Below are positions 26,402-37,600 of a DNA stretch of 64,000 nt, piece by piece. The number at the start of each line of letters is the position of its first letter. Position 1 is the stretch's first letter. A program made the translations under genes and the position numbers. The notes beneath the pieces were generated by a model. It saw nothing but the letters and a program-made list of their open reading frames with translations. It had not been told where the DNA came from and did not search any database. The stretch comes from Methylobacillus glycogenes JCM 2850 (GTDB lineage: Bacteria > Pseudomonadota > Gammaproteobacteria > Burkholderiales > Methylophilaceae). The stretch lies in assembly GCF_000617925.1 (NCBI RefSeq), contig NZ_BAMT01000014.1, forward strand, positions 1 to 64,000, written 5' to 3'.

Positions 26402-27286
26402 TTAGCTTTTACGCATGGATAGCCAGCACAAAATAGAGCCTGCGCTGACCATGGCAACACCCTGCCAGAAAGTCAGCGTCAGGCTGGTGTGCAGCATCCA
26501 CGCGGCCAGCGCGGCTGAGAGCACAGGGGTGAAATAAGAAGCCCCCGCCAGTATGGTCATATTGCCGTGCAGTATGCCCACATTCCAGGCGGCATATCCC
26601 AGACCCATGGCCGCAGCGGCCAGGCCCAGCTTGAGCAGAGCGGGTGCATCAAACACCAGCGGGCTGGCACCCCAGGCAAAATATTGCAGCCAGAACACCG
26701 CCGCGCTGAGCATGAAAAACAAGGTAATGCCATTGCTGCCCTTGGCGATTCTGGCGGTGAGGGTGCAATAAGCGGCCCAAAGCACAGCGCCGAGCAAGGC
26801 CAGCCCGTAGCTATAAGGGTTATCTGCAATATTCTCTACCATGCCTGCCAGCTGCAAGCCTGCATCACCTGCCAGTACATAGCCTATGCCCGTGAGGGAA
26901 ACCATCAAACCAGGCACGATCAGCCAATTGGCGCGCTGGCCATTGAACACAATAGCGCAGAGCATGGTGAACGCTGGCCACAGGTAATTGACCATGCCAA
27001 CTTCTATGGCTTGCTGGTGGCTATGAGCCCAGCCTATGGAAAGCGCCAGGCACAGCTCGTAACACACAAACAACACGCTACCCCACAGCAGATAAGGCCG
27101 GGGAAACGTGCGGAGATTGCCCAAGCCCACGCTCAGCCACAGCAAGATGGAGGCCAGGGTGTAAATCAAAGCGGCGCCGCCTGTGGCACCAAAGTGCTCA
27201 GCAACCCCGCGTATCAAGCCCACAATGGCACTCCACAGCACTATGGCCAGCAGGCCGATGAGGGTGGATTGTGTGCGGGTTTTCAT
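26402..27286 (-). CDS. yddG: YddG-like DMT-family exporter
   Basis: This encodes 294 aa with ten membrane helices in two EamA-type halves. The sequence near the start (TLIGLLAIVLWSAIVGLIRGVAE) and AIEVGMVNYLWPAFTML resemble YddG, the aromatic amino acid exporter, rather than other DMT members. It exports aromatic amino acids in enterobacteria; the substrate here is not certain. It is convergent with the SulP gene and stands alone. Confidence 0.8.
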   Translation of the reverse strand: MKTRTQSTLIGLLAIVLWSAIVGLIRGVAEHFGATGGAALIYTLASILLWLSVGLGNLRTFPRPYLLWGSVLFVCYELCLALSIGWAHSHQQAIEVGMVNYLWPAFTMLCAIVFNGQRANWLIVPGLMVSLTGIGYVLAGDAGLQLAGMVENIADNPYSYGLALLGAVLWAAYCTLTARIAKGSNGITLFFMLSAAVFWLQYFAWGASPLVFDAPALLKLGLAAAAMGLGYAAWNVGILHGNMTILAGASYFTPVLSAALAAWMLHTSLTLTFWQGVAMVSAGSILCWLSMRKS

Positions 27287-27510
27287 ATCAGGGCTGGGGC
27301 AAAAGGCATGGCAAAGGCAGACATTTTAAAACAGAGGCGGGCGCGACAGTGCGCCAAGGCGGGGGAGATATTGGTGGCAGGGCATGGTTTTAATCTGGCA
27401 AGGCCCATATTTTTTAATGACTGAGTGGGCAAGGGGTAGGGAGAGTTTCCCTGAAAAAAAACAGGGTTTTTTTGCGGTTGTCATCTGTATAAAACCACTG
27501 CTAAGCTATA

Positions 27511-27555
27511 TTCACGCAGCTAGAGTTCACGCAGCTGGGGTTCACGCAGCTGGGT
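27511..27555 (+). repeat. Three-copy 15-base tandem repeat
   Basis: TTCACGCAGCT followed by four variable bases occurs three times in direct order, 57 bases before the next start codon. It may be a set of regulator sites or a slippage product. Confidence 0.7.
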
Positions 27556-27611
27556 AATTGTCATCGATCAATTTGCACAAGCGTGGCTTGTGCTTCAGCC
27601 TGAGGGTGTCT

Positions 27612-27890
27612 ATGCCGCTTTCCAATCTGGTTCAAGCTCACCAAGAAGCCATCAAGAAAATCATTGCCAGTCACAAGGGTCGCAACCCTCTGGATTTGGG
27701 TAATTACACGGGTGGCCGTGATGCGCGCAACACCGTAAACCTGTTTGTAGAGCCACTGCCTGCAGCAGGCTGGAAAGACCTGGTGGCCATGGAAACCGAA
27801 CTCTCGCATTTGCTCGATGCCAAGGTCGTTATTTATGCCAATGCCGAAGCGGTGCCTGCGACGGTGATGGCCGCAGCCTCCCCAATATAG
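27612..27890 (+). CDS. Small nucleotidyltransferase-like protein, degenerate
   Basis: This encodes 92 aa starting at an ATG with GAGGG just upstream. Its layout (helix, short strand, FVEPLPAAGWKDLVAMETELSHLLDAKVVIY) recalls MNT-type minimal nucleotidyltransferase antitoxins, but the GSxARG and DxD catalytic motifs are missing: the region reads LDLGNYTGGRDARNTVNLFVEP. I therefore call it degenerate or a fold relative. No HEPN partner is adjacent. A strong terminator follows. Confidence 0.5.
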   Translation: MPLSNLVQAHQEAIKKIIASHKGRNPLDLGNYTGGRDARNTVNLFVEPLPAAGWKDLVAMETELSHLLDAKVVIYANAEAVPATVMAAASPI

Positions 27891-27915
27891 GGCCGCATTC
27901 AGCGCGCCAGAGAAT

Positions 27916-27943
27916 AAAAAAGCCTGCATCTGCAGGCTTTTTT
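27916..27943. terminator. Intrinsic terminator
   Basis: AAAAAAGCCTGCA and TGCAGGCTTTTTT form a 13-bp stem with a 2-base loop and flanking A/T runs. It ends the small nucleotidyltransferase-like gene and, from the other side, the receptor cassette whose last gene stops at 27972. Confidence 0.92.
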
Positions 27944-27971
27944 GGCTGAATTCTGCAAGGGGTTTACGGGC

Positions 27972-28112
27972 TCAAAGCAGGTGATTCAAGAGTATCAGCA
28001 AATACATGGATAGCAAGACGAAGAACATCAAGGGGATCAGCCATAGGGCGTGTTCATGTTCAAGCCATCTGGTAATGGACTGTTTTAATTTGCTCATGCG
28101 TGCACGCGGCAT
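27972..28112 (-). CDS. Tiny single-pass membrane protein of receptor cassette 1
   Basis: This encodes 46 aa. An amphipathic N-terminus with WLEHEHALW is followed by one hydrophobic helix (LIPLMFFVLLSMYLLILL) and NHLL. It aligns over its whole length with the 47-aa protein at 34452-34595: MP at the start, RWLEHE/QWLEHE, WLIPLMFF/WILPLTFF, LLNHLL/MLNRLY. The ATG at 28112 is preferred because it matches the paralogue start and has GAGG upstream; a second in-frame ATG is at 28097. It lies 9 bases after the corrected stop of the TonB receptor. Such a conserved tail gene could link the receptor to the ExbB/TonB machinery; function unknown. Confidence 0.7.
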   Translation of the reverse strand: MPRARMSKLKQSITRWLEHEHALWLIPLMFFVLLSMYLLILLNHLL

Positions 28113-28121
28113 GACATGGCC

Positions 28122-31100
28122 TCACTGTGGCCTGAACTCATAACGCAAGGTAAACCATGCTGCTCTAGGAGCCCTGGTGCAACAAATGTGGAATCAAGCC
28201 AATCAAGAGAGTTGTGGTTATACCCGTCAGGACCACGCGTCCCATAAGTCGAGGGCGAGAACGGATTGACACCCAAGCGTCCTGCTGTGAAATATTCCTT
28301 TCCAAGTAGATTCATCACCATCAGGCTTGCAGACCATTCAGATGTGAATTGATACTTGGTATTGAAGTTTAGCGTTGCATAGCCAGGGACTTTGCCGGGG
28401 TTGTTGGACGCAGGCCTTGCTTCAGTGCGTTGACTCTGGGTAGTGGGGTCGTCGAAGGTGATATATTTAGGTACGCCCGGCCTGTGTTCGTTATTTTCGT
28501 TACCTCGCAGATAACTTTCTGAATGCACTACAGCACTCAAGCCCACCGACCACTTGTCACTGACCTGATACTGCACACTGGCGTTGAGATTATGTAGTGG
28601 CACCCCAGGCATTCGATTGCCGGGCTTGACGGTGATGGAGCGTGGAGGCCGCTCCCCGGCCTCGATTCTCCCGCGGAAAACATTTTCTACCGAGCTGCTG
28701 TTATGGTCGCTCGCCATGGTGAATGTATCCTGGAAGGTTGCATCCGTCAGGGAGTAATTCAGGTGGAAGGTAGCCTTGCCAATTCGTCCGGATATGCCCG
28801 CTTCAATACCCTGCCTGCGTGTATCGCCTATGGTGTCAAAAAAGCTACGGTTGCCTGGCAAAGTTACCATGTAGATATCGTCCTTCAGATCGGTACGATA
28901 CACGCCCAGGTTCCAGATCAAGTCTGGACCCCAGCTACCGCGTAATCCCAAGTCATAAGAGGTTGCCTTGATCTGAGGTAGATAAGGGTCTCCTGAGAGC
29001 GTAGTCGGCATGGAACATGAGCGATTCTCAACCACACTTTTATAACCCGCAGGACGCGAAAGATCAGGAGAACCATCTGGATTACTGTCGTAAACCATGG
29101 TTTTATCAAGAGCACAGCCCAGTTCAATAACGCTGGGAGTTCGAGTGCCGCGTGAAAGATTACCGAATACGTTCACTTCGTTAGTGACTTGCCAGCTTGC
29201 ACCCAAGGAAGGATTAAGGGAGTAATAGGAAAACTTCTCGGTCTCCGAAGGGTTAAGCACACGAGAAAAGTCGGGTATTTTATAGCCGGTTTCGCAAGGG
29301 TCACCTGGCCTGCAAATATTGTATTCATCCGGCTGGGAGACAAACTGGTGAAGGTTGATGACGACCCCCCCGTGTTCCCTGGCAGCCAGCTTATTCTTGA
29401 CGCTGGTCGCGTTGTACCGCATGGCACCAGTGAGATGTAAGGTGTCAACCGGACTCCAGGTTTCGCTCAGATATACGCTTTTGGTGACCGATGTACCGTC
29501 AAAATCATTACTACGTACTTCAACATCCGCAGCCGTAATGGCATCCAGTGCGCGCGCGGGGTCAAGATAAGCATGCCGCTTGGCATCAAAAAATCCCATA
29601 CGCTGTCCGCTGCCATATGCCGCACTTGCAGAATCTATGGAAGCACCCACCATGAATTTATGATGCTCGAGATTCCAGTTAAACTGTACTGACGCACCAT
29701 CAACAATCTGGTCGATTTCGGTGTTTGTGATAACCGCAGTTGGAACGCCCTCCACCATGCCGCCACTACCATTGATAGCACCATCGTAATATAGCGGGGC
29801 CCCCGTGATGGGGTCTTTTGCCAGGATTCCGCCCATAGGGTTACCTTGGTATTTGGCACGGGCAGCAGCGCAGGCAGCGGCATTCTGAGGAGTCTTGAAA
29901 ATCAGCCGGTAAGTACTGTAATTACCATTGCCTTCATCCTGCATGTAATAGGTGTTCTCTCCTGATCCAAAATCAATAGGGTCAGACATAGCACCGGTCA
30001 CCATGCCCATGCCGAAGGCACTATAGGCTTGCTTCCCATTAATCGTGGGAGGCACTGGTGGTGCAAGAGGCGGGCCACCCGCCTGCGGCACATAGACATT
30101 TTTCTGCCGATAATTCTTGTATAAGTCGAACTGGTATTTAGCGTAATCAAGGAAGTAGTCAGGCAGTTCCTGATTGAATGCAGTGGGTGCCAGAATGCCA
30201 GGGTCTGCACCGAAGCCGACCATGCCATTCACCAGAAACGTTACTTCAGGATTATTCAGGTATTCCTGATACAGAGGATGATTAGCAGGATCCTCGCCAT
30301 TGCCCAGTACCGCGAACACGGCATCAATAATTCCGGGCATATTGCTGGGTTCCTTCACCAGATAATAATCCGGCAGCCCATACTCGTTATTGCTGTCATA
30401 TAGCAAGTATACTGATCGCCTTCATCCAGATTCATGGTGCCTGGAGAGTTACCATACTCAGTGTACACATCTGAATTGACAGATTTTCTTTTACTATTTC
30501 TACGATACACCTGAGCCGTGATCGTAAAATTGTCATTCACAAAGTAACTACCAGATAGTTGAGCCTGCCATAACCGATTGTCAGTTTCGTCGGGAGACGT
30601 AAAAACGCCACTATTATTCTGCTGGTACATCTGAGTGGGGACCAAGCCATTCCCTACCAGATCATTCCATGCCACCAATCCGGTGAGGTTGAGATCGAGC
30701 TTGTCGCCGCGATAACTGCCTTTACCGAATACTTGATTGACTTTGCTGGGGGAGTTGTCACGCCAGCCATCTTCAAGAAAGATATTGGCAGCGGCAAAAG
30801 CTGCCACTGTTCCGTTGTTCCAGCCACCTTCGGCTTGCAACTGTTTTCTGCCAAACGCCCCTGTCAGGATATTGGCATCCACGCCCACATTGCTGAAACC
30901 ATCCTTGGTTTTGATAGTGAATGCGCCACCCAGGGTGTTGAGTCCAAACAAGGGGTTGGAGCCTGGGAACACATCGAAGTTAGCAATGGCATTCATGGGA
31001 ATCATGTCCCAGTTCACCACGTCACCAAACGGTTCATTGACGCGTATGCCGTCAAAGAACACAGACAAGCCTTGTGGTGTGCCTATCTGTGGGCCTGCAG

Positions 31101-31791
31101 TAAAGCCGCGGTACTGCACATCCATCTGGAAAGGGTTGCCTTGGTAGTCGTTGACGGTGACCGATTGCAGTTTGCGGTTGAGCAGGTCGGCGATGCTGAG
31201 TGCGTTGGTTTCCTTGATTTCCTTGGCTGTAATGCTTTGCACATTGCCCGGTATCTGATCCTTGGTCAGCCCCAGCCCAGGCAAAGGCCCAACTTCATAA
31301 AAACGTTTGCCGCGTACCAGCACTTCATCCACACGTAATTGTTCTGATTTCGGCCCCAGGGCAGGCAGGGTTTTGTCTTCAATGGGGGCGGGGCGTAATT
31401 CGTAATTGCCCTGGCGGTCTGAGACCAGCTCCAGCCCTGTGCCTTGCAGCAGTTTGTCAAACGCCTCGTCTGGGCTGTAAACGCCTTTTAATGCGGCTGA
31501 GTTTTTGCCTTTGGTGATGTTGGGGTCATACACCAGGGGTTTGCCAGTTTTTTGCGAGAGTTTGTTGAGTGCTGCGCCCAGGCTGCCCGCAGGGATATCG
31601 TACTCCTTGCGGTTGCTGGGCAGGGTGGTGTTAAGGTCAGCGGCAGTGGCTATGCCATTAGCCAACAGCAGGCTACTAGCCAGCAGCAGGCTATTAATGC
31701 GCAGCATGTTAGTAGTGCGCAGCAGATTATTGCTCAGGCTGATGTGTGTGATTGATTGCGGATGTGCGCTCCGCTTGTGTTGATTGCCCAT
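28122..31791 (-). CDS. TonB-dependent receptor with STN domain, copy 1 (two breaks)
   Basis: This encodes about 1223 aa after restoring one base near 30403 and one near 28173. It has a signal peptide (about 29-51), an STN domain (about 65-115) that signals to FecR, the plug with GPLPGLGLTKDQIPGNVQSI and GGAFTIKTKDGF, and a long barrel ending in YEFRPQ. Uncorrected, it splits into two frames and the end is misread. It imports an unknown ligand across the outer membrane and controls its ECF sigma factor. It closely resembles the receptor at 34603-38105. GGGGAGAG lies before the start. The barrel contains large insertions relative to ordinary ferric receptors. Confidence 0.88.
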
Positions 31792-31865
31792 GAATCTCTC
31801 CCCGGAAATTGGATGCTTTGGGCAATGACGAACCAGAATGTAAAAGTGCTAGGTAAACCTGCTTA

Positions 31866-32848
31866 TTATTTTGTCTGCGTATCCTGTGATGTATTGCTCA
31901 GCTTTACCACAGCCAGGTAAGGGTATTGCTCAACGCGTATAGGCAGCAGTTTGCTCAGCATGGCATAGGCTTTATCCATATCGGTCACCGGAATCACGCC
32001 GGAGACCTGCAAGGTATTCATCTCCTTGGCATCAAAATAAATTTTGCCTGGGGTGTAGCGCTCCAGTGCCTTGAGCACTTCGGATAAAGGGGTGGCTTCA
32101 AAGCTGAGATAGCCGCCTGTCCAGGCGGTGAGTTCATCAATGTTCACAGGCTGAGCCACCATGCCGGGTTTCAGCGCGGTAACGCCGCTGCCCGCTTGCA
32201 GGGTCAGGCATTCAGGCTGCGCGCTGCGGAATATGCCGCTGGCAGGGCAGACCTTGACGCTGGATTCAATCACCGCCACCGCAGTGTTGCCACCCAGGTG
32301 CTGCACTTGATACTGCGTGCCCAGTGCTTCTGCCGTGCCGTTGCTGGTGGCAACGATCATGGGGCGTTGCGGGTTTTTGGCCACATTGATGATGATTTCG
32401 CCCTGGCGCAGCTTGATCAGGCGTTGGCTGTCGCTGTAAGTCACATCAATGGCTGAGCCAGTGTTGAGCTTGATCACGCTGCCATCTTCCAGCGCAATTT
32501 CGCGGATTTCGCCCGCTGCCGTGCTGTAATCTGCCAGGTAATGATCACCCCACGGGCTTTGCAGCAGCGCAAAACTGCCTATGCTGAGCGCCGCAATGGC
32601 AAGATAAGCCTTGGTGTTGCGCATGATGGCCCTGCCGGATGGCAGGCTTTGCAACGCCGATCTGGCCCCCTGCGCCTGTAGCCCATCAAGAGAACCCCAG
32701 AACTCCTCCACCGTGGCATAGGCGCTTCTGTGATCCGGGCTGGCATGCAGCCAGGCGCTGAAAGCCGCTTGTTCCTCGGCGCTGATGGCGTCTGAAGTCA
32801 TGATGGCTTTCCAGTGGCTGCCGCCTCTATATGCATGGCCTTGTTCAT
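31866..32848 (-). CDS. fecR: FecR-type anti-sigma regulator, copy 1 (one break)
   Basis: This encodes about 327 aa after restoring one base near 32816, which adds the N-terminal MNKAMHIEAAAHWKAIM and completes the DUF4880 helix (EEQAAFSAWLHASPDHRSAY). A transmembrane segment (AYLAIAALSIGSFALL) follows, then a periplasmic FecR domain (GEIREIALEDGSVIKLNTGSAIDVTYS) and a C-terminal STN-like part. It relays the receptor signal across the inner membrane to the sigma factor encoded 15 bases upstream. Confidence 0.87.
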
Positions 32849-32863
32849 GCGTAACTGCTTAGC

Positions 32864-33358
32864 CTAAGTCCTGGCGACGCAACAAGCCGCAATCACCTGC
32901 GCCAGATATTGCCGCACACGCGCCACCGAAATGCCAAAGTGCGCGGCAATTTCTGCATGCTTCAAGCCATCCAGGCGGTTCATGAGAAAAATCTCCCTGG
33001 CCTTGGGTGTAACGCCATCCAGCACATTGGCAATGTGCAGCAGTGACTCTACTGCCATGGCCAATTGCTCGGGGGAATCAACAAACTGCTCAGACTGGGA
33101 AAGCTGGAGAAACTGCAGATAAGTCTGCTCAAGGTGACGGCGGCGTATAAGGTCAATCAGAATGCGCTTGGCCGTGGTGGTGAGAAACGCGCGAGGCTGG
33201 GTCAGCTCATCCAGATGTTGGTGATCAATCAGCTTAACAAAAGTATCTTGCGTGATATCTGCCGCCTGATGCTGGCAGCGCAGCTTGCGGATCAAATAAG
33301 CGTAAAGCCAGCTTTGATGCGATGAGTAAAACAGCTCAAACCTATTGTAATGACTCAT
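32864..33358 (-). CDS. ECF sigma factor, FecI type, copy 1
   Basis: This encodes 164 aa with sigma region 2 (ADITQDTFVKLI) and region 4 (AREIFLMNRLDGLKHAEIAAHFGISVARVRQYLAQ). FecI-like factors direct RNA polymerase to their receptor gene when the ligand binds. It is the first gene of the sigma, FecR, receptor, small protein cassette. Confidence 0.93.
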   Translation of the reverse strand: MSHYNRFELFYSSHQSWLYAYLIRKLRCQHQAADITQDTFVKLIDHQHLDELTQPRAFLTTTAKRILIDLIRRRHLEQTYLQFLQLSQSEQFVDSPEQLAMAVESLLHIANVLDGVTPKAREIFLMNRLDGLKHAEIAAHFGISVARVRQYLAQVIAACCVART

Positions 33359-33479
33359 CCCCAGCGCCCCTGCCTGTTTCTGACGAAAATGCTAAAAACA
33401 TGCAATAAAGATGCCCGGCAACCGCCAGGCATTAAGCTAATGAATGCATTGAGTTTTGTGCAAATGTGATGTTGAGTGA

Positions 33480-33529
33480 TTGGTTCAATATAGCCAATTG
33501 GTGATTTGTTGGTGGCTATATTGAACCAA
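33480..33529. terminator. Long perfect inverted repeat, 17-bp arms
   Basis: TTGGTTCAATATAGCCA and its exact reverse complement are separated by 16 bases. It lies 20 bases after the PEP-CTERM gene that ends at 33550 and about 120 bases upstream of the sigma gene. AT-rich arms and the absence of a T-run make it a hairpin or a dyad binding site rather than a textbook terminator. Confidence 0.55.
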
Positions 33530-33549
33530 AAATGAAGATTTACTGGGAT

Positions 33550-34257
33550 TCAGGCGCGGCGGCGACGGCCATGCAGCCCCAGCAAACCCAGCCCCGCCAG
33601 CAACATGCCCAGCATTTCTGGCTCTGGCACCGCTGCCACCTCAAATTGCAGATAAACACTATCTACAGAAAGCCTGGTGTAAGACGTGACATCGAGATAA
33701 GGGAAAGTGGCTGCCACGCCGCTAAGCTGCAACTCGCCGCTAAACGCCCGGAACAACGCTAATTCACCCCAAGCGCCCAATGCCTGTTCACGATTGAAGC
33801 TATCACTGATCACCTGCGGATAACCCTGCTCGCCCAGTACCGTGGTATCAAAGCTCGTGCCCACCGCATAAAAATAGTTAGGCACTTCCAGCCCAGGGTT
33901 GCTGGTGCGATAAGCCACCAGGGCAGAGCTGAACACCACATTGGCAAGGTAGAGGCCATCGGTTTCAATCCCATTAATTTCATAACTGCCCGTGATGCCT
34001 GCTGTTATGTTTTTCAGCACATAGCCAGGCTTTAAAATCAGGGTGAAATTTCCCAGGCTGTCATTGAATTCCTGCACATCAAAGGCATAAGCCGTGCGGG
34101 TGTATTGGCCGCCAAGCTGTAGCTCTATCTTGTCATTGGCAAAGCTGCCAGTGCCAGGTGCAAGGTAAAGCGAGTAAGCATCGCGCTCATAAGTATTGGC
34201 ATGGGCGCTCATGCTTGCCATCAGCAAAAGCGCAGTCCCCATCAGTGTTTTCAGCAT
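33550..34257 (-). CDS. PEP-CTERM exported protein
   Basis: This encodes 235 aa with signal peptide (LLLMASMSAHA), a beta-rich body of unknown type and a C-terminal VPEPEMLGMLLAGLGLLGLHGRRRR sorting signal, near the standard PEP-CTERM form. It is inserted between the two receptor cassettes, in the same orientation, with its own hairpin. The body matches no family I recognise. Confidence 0.83.
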   Translation of the reverse strand: MLKTLMGTALLLMASMSAHANTYERDAYSLYLAPGTGSFANDKIELQLGGQYTRTAYAFDVQEFNDSLGNFTLILKPGYVLKNITAGITGSYEINGIETDGLYLANVVFSSALVAYRTSNPGLEVPNYFYAVGTSFDTTVLGEQGYPQVISDSFNREQALGAWGELALFRAFSGELQLSGVAATFPYLDVTSYTRLSVDSVYLQFEVAAVPEPEMLGMLLAGLGLLGLHGRRRRA

Positions 34258-34451
34258 GTTTTCCCCTGGGTTATTTATTGTTGAGTTACAGATTTAATCG
34301 TTGAATTCAAGCGCTAAACCCATGCAGCGCCAATAGTCCAAACGTACTATCAGGGTTTTGCCTGCTAAACAGTTATATCTAGGCAGGGCATGGCTGTTCA
34401 CCACGGCGCAACATTGCCGCCACATGCATGTGGTTGCAGTACAAAGCGGCT

Positions 34452-34595
34452 TCAATACAAACGGTTCAACATCACCACCAGCTCCAGCGCCAGCAGTAGA
34501 AAAAAGGTCAAAGGCAAAATCCAGAACAGACTTTCATGCTCAAGCCACTGGGCGAACCAGCGCTTGAGTTTTTGCAGGGTCTGGGGGGCTGGCAT
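34452..34595 (-). CDS. Tiny single-pass membrane protein of receptor cassette 2
   Basis: This encodes 47 aa: an amphipathic start (TLQKLKRWFAQWLEHESLF), one helix (WILPLTFFLLLALELVVML) and NRLY. It is the paralogue of the protein at 27972-28112. The ATG is 7 bases after the receptor stop, so it is translated as part of the cassette. It is below the size normally annotated. Conservation of the pair behind two duplicated receptors argues for a real function in ligand uptake or signalling, not yet named. Confidence 0.72.
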   Translation of the reverse strand: MPAPQTLQKLKRWFAQWLEHESLFWILPLTFFLLLALELVVMLNRLY

Positions 34596-34602
34596 GATGG
34601 GT

Positions 34603-37600
34603 TTATTTCGCAGGGTCAAATTCATAACTCAGGCTGACCCAGGCAGCTCTTGGTGCACCAGGCGCCAGGAAATTAGTCGTCAGCCAATCATTGGAATTAT
34701 GGTTGTAGCCATCAGGGCCAATTGCGCCATAGACGGAAGGCGAGAATGGATTGCGCCCCAGCCTGCCCGCATTGAAATATTCCTTATCGAGGATATTGTT
34801 GACGCGTAGTCCCAGCGTCCACTCGGAGTTGAGCTTGTAGCTGGTCTGCAGATTGAGCACCATATAGCCATCCACAGTGCCAGGATTGCTGGTTGGGCGG
34901 CGAGGCCTTAACTCTCCACTGGGTGAGAAGGTTTCATAAATGGTTACCCCTTCTTCATGCTTGTTGTTTTCATTGCCGCGCACATAAGCAAATGAATGTG
35001 CAACTGCGGTCATGCCGATTTGCCACTTGGGAGTGACCTGATAGCTGAGGGTGGCATTAAGGTTGTGCAAAGGCACACCAGGCATGCGATTGCCGGGGTT
35101 CACCTGTATGCGTCGGCTGTAGTTGAGGTTGCCGATAAACTCTTCCACCGCGCTGCTGTTGTCATTGGCAGGCATCCAGAAACTGTTCTGGAAGGTGGCT
35201 TCGGTCAGCGCATAGTTAAGTCGCAAGCGCCATTTATCAAAAGCGGCATTGATACCAGCTTCCAGACCCTGGCGGCGTGTCTCGCCTATGGTGTCAAAGA
35301 AGTTGCGGTTGCCCGGATACCCAATCATGTAGATATCGTCCTTGAGGTCGGTGCGGTATACCCCCAAATTCCATTCGATATTGTCATTGAAGCGTCCGCG
35401 CATACCAAAGTCCCAAGTCTGGGCCTTGATCTGGGGCAGGTAGGGATCACCTGAGAGTGTGGTCGGCAAGGAGCAAGAACGATTTTCTGCCAGACTGCGC
35501 GGCACATTGCCGATGCCCCCGCCTATGAAGACAGGCGTGTCATCAAATGCGCAACCCAACTCAATGACAGAAGGAGTTCTGGTTCCCTGTGCCCAGTTGC
35601 CATAGACGTTGAGTTTAGGCGTAGCCTGCCACGTAGCACCCAAGGAGGGATTCAGCGAGTAATAACTGAATTTTTCCGTCTCTGCAGGGTTCATCAGCCT
35701 GCTGAGGTCTGGGACTTGATAGCCGGTGGTGGGGCAAACGCCGTTGACGCAGAGATCATACTCATCGGGCACTGCCTCAAAATCGGATAGGTCAAATACA
35801 CGGCTGCCCCAGGTGCGTGAAGCGATTTTGTTTTTGCCGCGAGTTTCGTTATAGCGCAAGGCACCGGTGAAATTCAGTGTTTCTATCGGGCTCCAGGTTT
35901 CACTGGCATAGATGCTCTTGGTGATTTGATGGCCTTTGAAATCGTTGTTATTGACTTCTAGGCTGGCGGCCGCATATTGCTCGCGTATTTGATCAGGTGC
36001 CAGATAGCCTCTGCGTTGTGCATCCAGAAGACCCAACATTTGGCCGCTGGTGTAGTTGGCAGATGGCATATCCACCGAGGCACCCACCATGAATTTATGC
36101 TTGTCAAAGTTCCAGTTGAACTGGATAGACGCGCCATCGGTTTCCTGATCTATCTGAGTATCGGTAAAGATTGCAGTGGGAGTGCCATCTACCACCCCAG
36201 GTCGTTGCCCAGTGAAGGTATTGGCCCCATCTACTGCAAGTGGGGCATTCGTAACAGGATCTAAAACCCCTAAGGCACCTGGATCATTACCGACGTTTGT
36301 GGCTTGGGTAGCCACACAGTTAGCCAGATTGGTGGGAGGAGCCAACAAAATGACGTGCTTGGTGCCATCATCGGTGTAGTAGTAGTTGGAAATGACCGCA
36401 TTGAATGGATCACTGACACCTGTAAGACCAAATGTGCTATCGGCGTTCATGGAGTTATATACATTGGCAAGCCAATTGGCTTCACCAGTTATCGAGTTAG
36501 CGGGGCCTTGTTCGATTTCAGGGGGCATATAATTACCCTGAGATTGATAATTCATTGCCTGCCTATAGTTTTTCCATGTATCAAATACGCTCTTGGCATG
36601 TGCCAAATATGCTTGTCCTTCAGGACTACCAGTTAGCGATGGGTTCAAGCCTGCACCTATCGTATTGAGGGCTGCCTGAGCATCCATGCCGTTTGTAAAG
36701 TACTCATTGAAAAAGGCACTTTGTGACCAGTCATTGTTGGGGACGTCAAACACGTAATAATCAGGCAACCCCAGGCCATTGGTGCTGTTAAACAGGCAGG
36801 TGTATTGTTCCCCGGTGTTGAGCGCTCTTCTGACATAACCGTTGTGCTCAGTGTAGACATCTGCGCCTCTGGTAGTACGCTTGCTGTTACGTCTGTACAC
36901 CTGGCTGGTAATCGTGAAATTGTCATTGACAAAATAACTACCTGAAAGCTGGAATTGCAAGAGGCGGTTATCCGTGGTGTCTGGAGAGGTGAACACACCG
37001 TTCCTGTCCTGCTTGTACATTTCGCTCGGCAACATGCCATTGCCCACCAGGTCATTCCAAACTACTAGCGTACTCAGGTTTAAATCCAGCTTGTCACCGC
37101 GATAACTGCCCTTGCCGAATACCTGATTAACGCGGCTGGGCGAGTTGTCACGCCAGCCGTCTTCAAGAAAGATATTAGCCGCGGCAAAACCCGCGACCGT
37201 GCCATTGTTCCACCCACCTTCTGCCTGTAATTGCCTGCGACCAAATGAGCCGGTAAGAATTTCTGCATTCACAGCGGTGTTGTTGAACCCATCCTTGGTT
37301 TTCATGGATAGTGCGCCACCCAAGGTACCCAAACCAAAAATAGGATTGGAGCCTGGGAACACATCAAAACTGGCCAGCGCATTAAGTGGCAACATGTCCC
37401 AGTTCACCACATCACCAAACGGTTCATTAACACGTATACCGTCAAAAAACACGGACAAGCCTTGTGGCGTGCCTATCTGAGGCCCAGCGGTAAAGCCACG
37501 GTACTGCACATCCATCTGGAAAGGGTTGCCCTGGTAATCGTTGACATTGACCGATTGCAGCTTGGAGTTCATGAGGTCGGTGATGCTTAAGGAGTGCGCT

